From: Rusavskia elegans
Taxonomy: Eukaryota; Ascomycota; Lecanoromycetes; Teloschistales; Teloschistaceae
Direction: 5' to 3'
Assembly: GCA_011316305.1 (NCBI GenBank)
Contig: SAUG01000127.1
Span: 109,108-173,107 of the forward strand
DNA length: 64,000 nt
A model generated the notes under the pieces. That model saw only the letters and a program-made list of their open reading frames with translations. It made no database searches and was not told the DNA's origin. How positions within the stretch are numbered: the stretch's first letter is position 1; every line of letters starts with the position of its first letter. The position numbers and the translations under genes are program-made. This document shows positions 13,763 through 25,919 of the stretch, one piece after another.

Positions 13763-15240
13763 CCCGTAGAAAAGCCTATAGAAAAGGTTTAATAGCTATC
13801 GAACCTTACGCGTATTTATACTAACGTTTTAAAAACCTTTACTAGTAATAAAATATAGACCGGAAGCGGTTAAAATAATAAGATTTAACTACTTTTATTA
13901 GCGGTCTATACTATAAACTAGTATATCTACTAAAAGGAAAATATTCCGATTAATACTATTTTTAAAGGTTCCGATATATCTAAGTCTTTTAGCTTCGATA
14001 CCTTTACCGATAAGATTATTAAAAAGATTAACTAGAGATATTAGATTATAGAAAGTTTCTTTTTTATAGAATCCTTCGCGCTTATACGATTTTTAATAGC
14101 AAAAATATAGAATACCTATTATTAATACGAAGATTTAAACTAATAGTTAAAGGTCGATAGGATTATTTAATACTAAATTAATAGCGAGAAGAGAAAAAAT
14201 ATTAGTATTTATATCTAGCAGAAATACGAGTCTATTTTAACTAGTAAAGCTAGAAAAAATTCTTCGAGTAAAAATAAAAGTAAAAAGCGTAAAGCGTCTT
14301 TCGATATAAATATAAATAATTCTAATGATTTTATATTAACTAACTTTAGTATTAATATTTTCTTTACGGATTCCGATTCCTTATTATCTTTAGGGACTAT
14401 TAAAAAAAAAAAAAAATAATAACTAAAAAGTAGAAGCTAGAAGCCGCCTATTATTATAAAATAAAGAAAATCTATAGATAATTTAGATATAATCTTATCT
14501 AAATTAACCGATACGATAGAATTAGATATCTAGGCGAAAATAAATATAGTTACTAGTAGCCGGTCGGCGAAAAGATCTATTATTTTTTTACTCTATGCTA
14601 GATTACCGCCTAGAATAAAATAATAAACCTAGCTACTTAAAGGAAGGCGAAATATACGGATATTAATATAATATATCTACCGGAAAAGGTTAGAAACCAG
14701 TTTATCGCCTTCTACGCGAAAGGTATTTAGATAGTAGAAAATTTAAAGAAAAAGAAAGAAACGAACGATATTCCTATTTAATAAACGCCTGCTATAATTA
14801 TTTATTAAACTACTATTTCTTTCCTATAATAGAGTTTCGCGTAGTAGTTTAAAGATATTAAAGAAATCTTTTAGTTTTTTAGATACTATTAGAGAAACAG
14901 CGATCTAGAGTTTAGCCTTCTACTATATACGAGGCCTGTTTTTTAGCTTTCTACTATTAAAAGGATAGTTAAAAAGTCTAAAAAAGAGAATCTCCCGGTA
15001 TTTAATAATCCTATTCGAGTTTCTAGCGATTAAAAACGTTTATACGCCGAGTATTTTATATAATAGATTAAGAATAATCCTACCGAATATAAGAATTTTA
15101 AGATAACGTTTAAGAAATATAACGCTGCAGGCTTTAGTTTTAAATAGATACGTAAGCTCGGCTAGAAAGATTAGAAGAAAATAAAGGTAAAAAAAGGTTT
15201 CGGTAGTTACTTCCGCGATAAAATTAAAAACTAGGAAAAA
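13763..15240 (+). other. Unidentified RIP tract between two LTR elements
   Basis: This is host-element sequence resuming after Gypsy element 1. Plus-strand frames keep stretches such as FKGSDISKSFSFDTFTDK near 13,965-14,020 that vaguely recall a gag or transposase N-terminus, but stops are frequent and I do not recognise a family. Confidence 0.35.
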
Positions 15241-15649
15241 TATTACGTCCACGATTCCATAGAGGTTCCTTAGAAAATTAGTTAAATAAGCGAGCCTAAT
15301 TATCTATAGCCGCCTATAGCTGCTGTAGCTACCCTTTCTAACGGAACTTTTAGTAGACGGTTACCTGTCGGCCTTTACGGCTATTTTTACTATATATATC
15401 GCTTATTATTCCTATAGATAGTTTCTTTTATTAGTTATTAAAATTATTATTAAATATATCTCTACTATTTTCTTCTTAATTACTTTATAACGAAGATACC
15501 TCGTAATATCGTAACTATACTTTAACGGCTATATAGAATTAGTTACGATAATCTATACTAGAATTCTTTTACTATTTAGTAGCTCGGACTACGTCTACGG
15601 CTATAGCTAGGCTTAAATATAACGCCCTCTAATATATAGGGACGTTATA
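15241..15649 (+). repeat. LTR copy A
   Basis: Starts TATTACGTCC and ends GTTATA; the other three copies of this family are at 18,811, 24,180 and 27,527. Retains many CpG-containing positions. Confidence 0.8.
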
Positions 15650-18600
15650 TTTTAATAATTCCGGAAGATAGATAAAAATCGGATTTTTATCTAACTAATA
15701 TTATTTAAATAACCTATAAAAGCTTTAGTCGACTTAGGAGTTACTTAAAATATTATATTAGAAGAATATACTAAAAAATTTAACGTCCCTTTAATTAGGA
15801 AAACGGAATTATATCTTATAGGTACTATTAATAAAACAGAGTTTATTAGAATTAAATATTAAACGAAACCCCTATAGATACGAAATAATAGGTATAAAAA
15901 AAGAACTATTTTCGATATTATAAAAATATAAAGAAATATATACTTAGGTATCCTATAGTTTATATTATAGAATCTAAAAATCGTTTAAAAAACGATATAA
16001 ATAAAGATAGGAAACTAATTTCTTAGTATACCTAAAAGATTAGCTAAGATATAGAAGATATATAGTATTTTTACTCGGAAATAGTAGACTAAAAAGGAAA
16101 TAGCTATTATAGATAAAATTTTATAATTTTTTAAAAAATTCCAGGATATATTAAAAGAACCGGAAGAAAAGCTACCTTTACCGGCTTATATCTAGGAAGA
16201 CTACGAAATTATTATAATAAACCCGGAAAAACTAAAGGTTAGGCTAATTTATAGATAAAATAATAATTAGTCGAAAGTATTAAAATAATATATTAACTAT
16301 AATCTTTAAAGAGGATATATACGATATTCTAAATCGAAAATAGAATAACCGGTTATATTTATTCCGAAAAAAAATAATAACCTTCGACTATATATCGATT
16401 TTAGAAGATTTAATATAATAATATAGAAAAATAAATACCCTTTTCTATTTTTAGCTAATTTAAAAAGCAAGATCGGAAAAGCTAAATTCTTTATAAAATT
16501 TAATCTAAAGAATATATTTAACCTACTAAGAATTAAAGCTGAAAATAAATAGAAAACTATATTTAAGATAAAATACGGACTATTCGAATATTTAGTTATA
16601 CTTTTTTAATTAATAAACGTACCGGCGACTCTATAACGCGTAGTTAATAAGATATTATACGATTATCTCGATATCTTTGTTATAGTATATATAGATAATA
16701 TATTAGTTTTTTCCGAAACCAGAAAGGAAAATATATAATATATATATAAAGTATTATAAAGATTCCGAAAATATAATTTTAAAGTTAAAAAAGAAAAATT
16801 AAAATTTTTTAAAATAGAAGTTATATTTCTTAGATATATAATCAGATATAGAAATATTACTATAAAAGTAAATAAATTTATAAATAATACGGGAATAGCT
16901 AGTACCTAAAAATAAAAAGAATATCTAAAGTTTCTTAAAATTTATAGAGTTTTATTAAAATATAATAGGAAATTATATAAAGAAAACGGTTCCGTTTATA
17001 AATCTATTTTAAAGTATTTTAGAATAATATACCTTTTTAATAGATATATATCCAAAGTAAAGCGTTTAAAAAATTTAAATAAAAAATTATATCCGAAAAG
17101 GCTTTAGAAATTTTCGATCCGGATAAATAAATTATCTTCTATATAGATACTTCCGATCGGGTAATAGAATTATATATCTCCTAGAAAGAAAAACTACTTA
17201 GATATTATTCTAGAAAGTTAATACCGGTAGAGATTAACTATATAATAATAGATAAAGAAAAATTAGTAATTATTATAAATTTCGTATACTAGAAAATATA
17301 TATAAGTAGAACTAATAAAAAGATAGTAGTATATACTAACTATAAAAACCTTTTATTTTTATTAGTTAATAAAGAACTTAACTAACGATAAATAAAGTAG
17401 GCGGAAGAAATAATCTACTATTATTTTAAAATTAGATATATTAAAAGTACAGATAATATAGTTACCGATACGTTAAATAGAAAAGCAGATTATAAAGCTG
17501 CCGAAAAAACGTCTAGACTCTTTCTAAAAAGAGTAGAAAATATTTTTAAACGAACTAAAATCTTAAAAAATATAAATAAAACGATTCGATAAATATATAA
17601 ACCTAGGATAGCTAGATACTAAAAAATTATAAAAATACTAAAATGGATTTAAAAAAAAACCAATATACTAATTTTTAAAAAGTATATTAAAAAATTTATA
17701 AAAATCTACCCTGAATATACGATAGTAAAAAAAAGTCGTTAAAAGCCAGTAGATAAACTTTAGCTAATATAAATACTAAGTTTACTATATTAATAAATTA
17801 TATTAGACTTTATTATAGGATTACCAGAATTCGTTAATTTATATATTTAAAATTTATATAATATAATAGTAATAATTATAGATAGATTTATAAAGTACGT
17901 AAAGTTCGTACTATATAAAATAATAATAACGGCGGAATAACTCGCCTTTTTACTACTACGAATAGTATTCTACGAAAACGGGATTATAGAAAAAATTATT
18001 TTAGATAGAGATAAACTATTCGTCTCGAACTTTATAAAAGGATTAATATAAATAGTCGGAACGAAATAAACTATATTAATATTATTTTATCTATAAACGA
18101 ATGGATAAACGGAAAGAATAAATTAAATACTAGAAATTTATTTTAAAATCTATTATTTAGACGAAGGAAAGGATTAGATTTAACTTTTCTTTATAGTATA
18201 AATAGCGAATAACTTATTATATAATAAAGATATATAAATAACACCTAATAAATTACTCTATAGTAAAAATATCCGGAAGGAAATTTATTCGGATATAAAA
18301 AATCTAGCAGCGTAATCCTTTATTAATAAAATAAAAAATAATTAGAATAAAGTAAAAATAAAAATTTAGAATATAAAAGAAAAAGTTAAATAAAGATTAG
18401 ATAAAATAAAAAAAGAATATAATATTAAAAAGAGAAATAAAATATTACTTTTAACTAAAAATCTAATAAATAGAAAATTCGATAAACTATATATAGGAAC
18501 TTTTAAAGTTTAATATATTAAAGGAATAATAATATATCTAAAACTTCTAGTAACAGGAATCTTTCCTAAATTTTATATTAGCTTACTAAAGAAAGTATCT

Positions 18601-18810
18601 AAAAATATTCTATTAGTAAAAGAATAGTACTACTAGAAACGTAAAGAGTATAAAGTCGATAAGATTCTAGATAAAAGAAAAGAAACAGATAAATTCCTAG
18701 TAAAATAGAAAGAGTTTCCCGATAAAAAAAATACTTAAAAACTAAAGAAGTACTTTAAATATATTTAGAAAACTTTAAGAAAATTTAGAAAAGCGATATA
18801 GAGGGAGCCG

Positions 18811-19219
18811 TATTACGTCTACGACTCTATAGAGGTTCCCTAGAAAATTAGTTAGATAAGCGAGCCTAATTATCTATAGCCGCCTATAGCTGCTATAGTC
18901 GTCCTTCCTAATAGAACTTTTAGTAGACGGCTACCTATCGGCCTTTATAGCTACTTTTACTATATATATCGCTTATTATTTCTATAGATAGTTTCTTTTA
19001 TTAATTATTAATATAATTATTAAATATATTTCTACTATTCTCTTTTTAATTACTTTATAACGAAAATATTTTATAATATTATAACTGTACTTCTACGGCT
19101 ATATAGGATTCGTTACGATAATTTATACTAGAATTCCTTTACTATTTAGTAGCTCGGACTATATCTACGGCTATAGCTAGGCTCGAATATAACGCGCTCT
19201 GATATACAGGGATGTTATA
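18811..19219 (+). repeat. LTR copy B
   Basis: Same length as copy A (409 bp), starting TATTACGTCT and ending GATGTTATA. Differences from A are mainly transitions. Confidence 0.8.
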
Positions 19220-19352
19220 AATAATAGTTTCTATAGAGTAATTAATTTAGTACTTTTATTAATACTATAGTATACTCTGCTAAAGTTTATATATAAATAT
19301 AAAGCGTTAGAAATACTAGAATATAATTATAAAGATATATAATCTCTTTGTA

Positions 19353-21458
19353 GGGCTCCTATCCGGAATTATAATTGAATTATTATATATATACGTTTTA
19401 TTACCGTAGTTTTTATACGGCAATAATAGTTATTATTTATATAGTAAAGAATTTTCGTAGTTAAAAGTTAATTAAAGTTTATAGCGTTAATCGTTTTTAT
19501 TTTATTATATCCTCTATTTAATTACTATTCCTCCTTTATAATTCCTTTATACTACTTCGAAATACGTACGATTATAAGCTACTAATATAGCTTCTAGGAC
19601 TATCTACTAGGCGGTAATACTATCTTTTATCCTCGTTACTTTATCCTTGTCTACGGTTATACCCGAATCCAGACGGCCTATTAACCTATCTAGATATTCG
19701 ATAACTACTAGTTTAACGGCTAGCTTGGATTCCTGCTCGAATTCTAGTAGGATAAAGGCTCCTATTAGAAGTTTAATACGGTCGCTAAAACTATATAGCT
19801 CCGGCGGATTCGGAATATAAGGCTTTAGTATTATATTTAAAATAACCGGATTCTAGGATTCGAAGTCCGTTATAGTAGACGGATTAGTAAGGACTCGGTC
19901 GACGTAATCGAGTAGCTCGAATTCGGCGGTTTTAAACTCTATTTCTTTAAATTAGAAAGATATAATCGTAGTTATAGTATTTGTAGAGGTTCTATATATA
20001 TTAACCTGCAGCCTGGACTATTACGGAAGATACGTACGTCAGATACGATAGTAGGTACTGGTAAAAGAAGACGAAAAAGAAACGACTGTAAGGTATATAT
20101 ATATACGAAAATTCTGCTACTATTTTAAATAAACTATAGAAATTTATACCACGAGCGTATTACGGAATAGATTAGAGTTAATTTTATATAGTTTTTTGGT
20201 TTAAGTTAATTAGACTGGTACACTAGTTCTTATACCGTATATCTAACGCTAGCGTACTAATACTGAAGTAAATTACTTACGGAACCGACGGTTGACCGGA
20301 TACCAAAAAAACAAATAAAATAATATAAAATAAATAAAGATATATAATAGATTTATTACCGGAATTTTTATAGTTCTACTATATATATAATTAACGATGA
20401 TTTATAGATTAATTAAATTGTTTTATTTGTTTTTTTGATACCCGGTTAACCGTCGGTTCCGTAAATAATTTACCTTAGTATTAGTACGCTAGCGTTAAAT
20501 ATACGGTATAAGAACTAGTACCCTAGTCTAATTAACTTAAACTAAAAAACTATATAAAATTTACTCGAATCTATTCCGTAATACGCTCGTAATATAAATT
20601 CCTATAGCTTATTTAAGATATAACGTAGCAGAATTTTCGTAATATATATACCTTATAGTCGCTTCTTTTTCTTCTTTTTTTACTAGTATCTGTAACCACT
20701 ATAGACTGACTTAATTTATACTATCGTATCTGACGTACGTATCTTCCGCAACAGTCCAGGCTGCAGGCTGATATATACAGAATCTCTACTAATAATACTA
20801 GATAATTACGATTATATCTTTCTAATTAGAAAAAATAGAACTCGAAATCGCTAAATTTAAACTACTCGATAATATCGACCGAGTTCTCGCTAGTCCGTCT
20901 ATAATTGACTTTAAATCCCGAAATCCGTTAGTCTTAACTATAACGTTAAAGCCTCGTATTCCGAATCCGCCGGAGCCGTACGGTTTTAGTAACCGTATTA
21001 AACTTCTAGCAGGAGCTCTTATTCTACTAGAATCCGAGCTAGTAATTAAGCTAGAAGTTAAACTAGTAGTTATCGGATATCTAGATAGGTTAGTAGGCCG
21101 TCTAGATTCGGGTACGACCGTAGATAAGAACGAAGTAATAAAGGTAAAGGATAGTATTACCGTCTAGTAGGTAGTCCTGGAAGCTATATTAGTAGCTTAT
21201 AATCGTACGTATTTCGAAGTAGTATAAGGGAATCTGCGTAGAAGACTACGAGTAATAAAAGGTATATTTATATAGGGGAGGAATAGTAATTAAATAGAGA
21301 ATATAATAGAATAAAAACGATCAACGCTGTAAACTTTACTTAACTTTTAACTACGAAAATTCTTTACTATATAAACAATAATTATAGTTGCCGTATAAAA
21401 ACTACGGTAATAAAACGTATATATATAATAACTTAATTATAACCCCGGACAGGGGCCC
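19353..21458. mobile_element. 2.1-kb fold-back element (two ~1-kb inverted arms, TA-flanked)
   Basis: The arms at about 19,353-20,321 and 20,420-21,458 are reverse complements over about 1 kb, separated by a spacer of about 100 bp. Outer ends read GGGCTCCTATCCGG on the left and, reverse-complemented, GGGCCCCTGTCCGG on the right, each flanked by TA (19,351-19,352 and 21,459-21,460). Inner ends pair at GGAACCGACGGTT (20,281) with its complement (20,448-20,460). Arm differences are mainly G/A or C/T. No protein is recognisable. It could be a fold-back transposon or a head-to-head duplication made inside the older element; the TA flanks favour the first. Confidence 0.75.
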
Positions 21459-21460
21459 TA

Positions 21461-22410
21461 TAAAAGGAGATTAGTTAAATATAAAATAGTTAATAATATT
21501 ACTAGTACTATATATACGGAGCTAAACTGAATATTTTATAATCTTTAATATAAAAGGTTTCTCTAATAATTTTTAGTAGTAGGATATTTTCTATAATCGA
21601 GGCGAATATTACTTACGGGTCTATAACTTCCTATATATTACTTCGATATACTAGATATTTTTAACTTAGATTTTTTAGATATAGACTATTTAAATATAGT
21701 TTTATTAACTCCGAATACTTTTATTAAAGTTATAAAATATTTAATTTAGTAGAAGTTATTAAAAATTAGGATCTCGTTAAAGATTAGGAGGAGGGGTTTT
21801 CTAAAATACGGAGTTCGACTATTAAATCTACCGGACGTAATATCCTAATTCTTTTATTAATTTACTACGTATTTAAATTTCGCTCGATTTTATTAATTTT
21901 TAATTCTATAGATAGGGTATAATTAGTTCTAAAATATTATATTATATTTAAATTCGATTGAAATAGTATATAGCTATTAAAGAGGTTTAGATATAATATA
22001 GTACTTTTAATAGTTAGATTCTATATAAGGTTCTATATTAGTACCCGGCGTCTATTATAATATCTTTCGCGGAGCTATAGCTAATTAGAAATACTAAACC
22101 GGTATTCGGCTACGTTAATTCGAAACGGAATTGCCGTAAAACTTTAAACTATTAAAATAGAAAAGATTTTATACTCTAAATAATAAATTAACTATTTTAA
22201 TTAGACTAACTATATTATAGAATAAGTTTTAAATTAGATAAAGCGTAATCGATCGGTTTAAAAATTATAGAAATTAAATGATATTTAAATTAATAGTAAA
22301 TTATTTTAAAAATTATAATATTACGCCCGGAAGATTTAGTAATTTTAATACTAATATCTTTAATCTAAATTTTTACTTTCTATTTTTTTTTTTTATTATT
22401 ATCTTATATC
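21461..22410. other. Unidentified RIP tract
   Basis: A+T rich with stops in all frames. It lies between the fold-back unit and the transposase relic, and I see no recognisable domain. Confidence 0.3.
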
Positions 22411-22419
22411 TAATCGCTT

Positions 22420-23560
22420 TAATTAACGTCCGAATTACTTAGATAATTCTAATCTACTATCTTGCCGTCGATTAGTCTTAGATGTCCGGAGTAGGCGAAG
22501 TAGCTTCGAACCTTAAAAGCGCTATTATAAAATTCGATACCCGTTTCTATAAACTTATAAAATAATATTATTTTTAAAAATCTGTAGTACCTCTTTATCT
22601 AGGCCTTTAAAACTAAAAAAAACTCTTCGATCGGATTATAGTCGGGCGAATAGAATAAAAGGTATTAGATCTTTATTCCGAAACGGCTATAGAGTTCTTT
22701 AATTCTTCTATTCTAATATACTAAATAGTTATCTAGAATAATTACGGATTTCGGATTCGGATAGAGATTATATAATAGAAAAACCTACTATTCTAGAAAC
22801 TATTCGAAGCGATAGTTTTTAATCGAATCTTTATAGATTATATATATAAAGAGGCTATCTAAATAATAGGCGAGAAGAATACTATAACGCTATAAATAAT
22901 AAAAAGAAATTCGAAATATTAGTTTAATACCGAATTTAGATTATTTTCGTTTACGATAAATTATATACTTATTACCTAATTTCTTTTTAAGATATACAAG
23001 TTATTTATAGCTATAGCGACTAATTTCGAAGGTTTAATAATTATAAAAGAATTTTAATTATTCTTTAGCTTTTTACTATAAAGATTTTTTACTAATTTTT
23101 ATTTTTTTTAATATTTTATAGATCCGATTAACGCTAATTACTATATTTTATTAGTTAAAAAAAAACTCCTATATTTTATTTAAATATAGATTCGGGTTCT
23201 ATTTTAGATACTTTTTTAACTTCTTTTTTATAGTATCTATAAACTTTATACAGCAACCTTATTTCTTTTTTTATTTAATAATTGCTAATTATAACGAGGT
23301 TAAGTTTAATATAATAGACTATCGCGATATTATAGTCCTCTATTATAGTAATTTTATCTAGACGAGCGTTATTAATAAAAAGTTATATAATACGGATCTT
23401 TTGTATTAGTAATAGTCGTTTTCCTATCTATACTATATAGTATAATCGAGTTAGTAATAGATAAAGAAAAGATAAGACGTAGTTATATATATAGTAGCTA
23501 CCGACGGTAGTAAATCCTAATCCGAATCCTATTTTATTAATTCTACTATAAATTATAAAA
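22420..23560 (-). pseudogene. Tc1/mariner-type (DD34E) transposase relic
   Basis: Read on the minus strand, about 22,760-22,620 gives VIILDNY, then NRRIKELYSRFGIK, then YSPDYNPIEE. This is the DDE signature of Tc1/mariner transposases. The second Asp codon is at 22,731-22,733 and the Glu codon at 22,626-22,628, with exactly 34 codons between, so the type is DD34E. The frame has stops in that interval and throughout. The N-terminal DNA-binding region should lie toward 23,560 but is too eroded to delimit. It sits beside the right terminal inverted repeat, supporting that repeat as the element's own end. Confidence 0.75.
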
Positions 23561-23629
23561 TAATAAATAAATAGTAATTTTAGAATTATCGCTTTAAGCG
23601 TATCTAATCAACGTTAGTATAGTAGTAGA

Positions 23630-23730
23630 AGTTAAAATATAGATAGTAGAGGTTTTATTAAATTACGCTAAAATTTTAGTAGGTAGTACGGGGAAAATTA
23701 CGTTTTTATTATTAATTATCGAATCTGGAA
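23630..23730 (-). repeat. Right terminal inverted repeat
   Basis: Reverse complement of 6,797-6,905. Ends CGAATCTGGAA directly before TA. Confidence 0.7.
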
Positions 23731-24179
23731 TAAAAGCTGTCAAGAGCTGAATGGCGCAAGTAAAAGAAAATGATCAAGGTACTGTACTGTAGATATGACA
23801 CGAAATCACACCGAAGATACGTCACATTTCTCGCTGATAGCAGCAGAAGCTCGGCGCTTTCCCGGGTATAAAAGTAAATGAAGTCGATATATCGATTACC
23901 CTTTGACTGGGAAAGCTCTGATGGTATTCTTTTGTAAACGAAGAGGATCTGCCACCGGATCTCCTTTTACTCGTGACAGTCTGCTGCCATAACTGTATAC
24001 GCTCCGTCATATTTTCAACTTTTACGGCTGTTTCGATTTCCTAAATATTGTAGAGTTAACTATTTACAAAGATCACGTGTTTCATTCTTTACAGTAATCC
24101 GAGAAATCAATTTATATATATATCGGAAGATCTTGCTCTATCCACCAAACTGTCGCAGTGAAGGTCGAGAGAATATCCG
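23731..24179. other. Non-RIP island right of the nested block
   Basis: Normal base composition returns abruptly at 23,731 (TA duplication) and ends with ATCCG (24,175-24,179), the target duplication of the next LTR element. A 62-codon minus-strand frame at 23,822-24,010 has no features I recognise. The island probably once adjoined 6,310-6,796 on one side and 27,942 on the other. Confidence 0.5.
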
Positions 24180-24589
24180 TGTTACGTCTACGATTCTACA
24201 GAGGTTCCCTGGAAGAATTAGTTAGGCAAGCGAGCCTGATTATCTATAGCCGCCTATAGCCGTTATAGCCGTCTTTTCTAATAGAATTTTTAGTAGATAG
24301 CTATTTATTAGTTTTTACGGCTATTTTTACTATATATATCATTTATTATTCCTATAAATTGCTTCTTTTATTAGTCGTTAATATAATTATTAAATACGTT
24401 TCTACTATTTTCTTTTTAATTACTTTATAATAAAGATATTTTATAATATTATAACTATACTTTTACGGCTAAATAGAATTAATTATAATAATTTATACTA
24501 GAATTTCCTTACTATTTAGTAGTTTAGACTACGTCTATAGCTATAACTAGATTTAAACGTAATACTCTCTAATATATAGGAATATTATA
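24180..24589 (+). repeat. LTR copy C
   Basis: Retains the canonical TG start (TGTTACGTCTACG). Its first ~70 bp keep CpA/TpG sites while the rest is heavily mutated. Confidence 0.85.
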
Positions 24590-25919
24590 TTTTAACGACT
24601 TACTATATTAGGCTCGTTATCCCGACCTATAGATCGAAGCGATACTTTTAAAGTAGTAATACTAAATATCTATAAAGGAGATAAAAGATCTATAAAACTA
24701 TAGATTATTTAGATAAATATCTACTTTATATTATATATAAACTAGTTTCCAAATAAAATAGTTAAGATTCTATTTATAATATTATATCTAGGAAAGATTA
24801 TCTTTAATTAAATATAGCCCTAAATAGAAAATTACCTCGATAACCCGGAAAAATAGAAAGAAAATAAAATATTATAGATTTTTTATATTTTTAGTAATTT
24901 TATTATAGCTATAAAAGAAACCTTCGGAAATAATAATAAGGATAGAGTAATAAATAGGAAACTAATAGTTCTAAAATAGTAGAAATTAATAGTTACCTAT
25001 ACTATTTAGTTTAGAATATTAGTTTATAAAATAGACTAGAAGAATTTTAAATTTAAAAGCCTATTTCTATAAGGGATTCTAGATAAAAATTAAAGAAGTT
25101 ATAATAGCGATCGAAGAATTAGATTTATTAGTAAATTTAATCGAATTTATAATAAAGATCGATACTAGATAGTATAAAATATACTTAGATAAATAGGCGT
25201 TTAGTAAAATAGAATCCGTTAAAAGAAAACCTAGAAAAAACCTAATAGAGCTCGATACTACCGAAACTAAAGGATCGCGAACTAAAACTTGTTACTTATA
25301 TAGAAAAATAGGATATTTTAAAAGAAATTATCTAACTAAAAAAGTAATTAAAAAAACCGAATATTTTTTTAAAATAATAAAGGAATTATCTAATAAATAT
25401 ATAGTAAAAAGCTAGTTAACCTACTATAATAATAATTACTCTATTTACCTATTAGATAAAGAAAGAACGAGATAGTATTTTAAAAAACTAAAAAAAACGC
25501 AGGAAATAAAGCTAATAGTTAATTTTAAACTATATAAAAGTATAAAAGACCCTTTATAGTCGTATTTAAAATTAAAATCGGAGGTTAATAAATAATAGTT
25601 TTCGTAAATAGAAAGGAAGATAATAAAGTTATAAAGAGATTCTATAATAAAATTAAAGGATATCTCTATAGATAGATAATAAATAATAATAGAATCCTTA
25701 ATATCGAAATTAAAATAATAAATTTTACTATAATTGAAATTTAAAAAAGTTATATTATCTTAGAAAATAAATAGAAAAAATCGATTTTAGAAAAACTAAT
25801 AGAAAAAAGTACTGTCGGTAAAAAAATAGAACTATAAATAATATATCTCCTAATCTATAAAAACCTCTTATATAAAAAAATAGACGTCGTTTTAATAATA
25901 AATTATAAAGAGATTAAAG

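Larger units (their letters stand above)
15241..19219 (+). mobile_element. Gypsy-type LTR element 2 lacking gag, RIP-inactivated
   Basis: Two 409-bp LTRs flank only 3.16 kb. The interior opens almost at once with an aspartic-protease-like ALVDLGVT at about 15,719-15,745. RT strings VFIPKK and LRLYIDFRRFN at about 16,358-16,410 and VYIDNILVFSE at about 16,685-16,713 follow, then RNase H and integrase-like remains. A purine tract before the 3' LTR (GAGGGAGCCG, ends 18,810) looks like the polypurine tract. No gag is seen. The flanking pentamers AAAAA and AATAA differ by one base not explained by RIP, so the target duplication is imperfect. LTRs are the same family as those at 24,180 and 27,527. 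Confidence 0.8.
6797..23730. mobile_element. Large TA-flanked TIR element hosting nested insertions
   Basis: The sequence at 6,797 (TCCCAGATTCGATAATTA) recurs as its reverse complement ending at 23,730 (right end reads TTCCAGATTCGATAATTA outward-in). Similarity continues for about 100 bp. Both ends abut TA, the target duplication of Tc1/mariner-type elements. A DD34E transposase relic lies on the minus strand next to the right end, in the position expected for such an element. Subtracting the two LTR elements and the fold-back unit leaves about 4.4 kb, still large for Tc1/mariner, so further unrecognised insertions or a larger element type are possible. All of it is RIP-mutated. Confidence 0.6.

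Noticed and set aside
15040..15252. Minus-strand 70-codon hydrophobic frame
   Set aside because: It lies in RIP-mutated sequence and runs into LTR copy A; no start context or homology seen.
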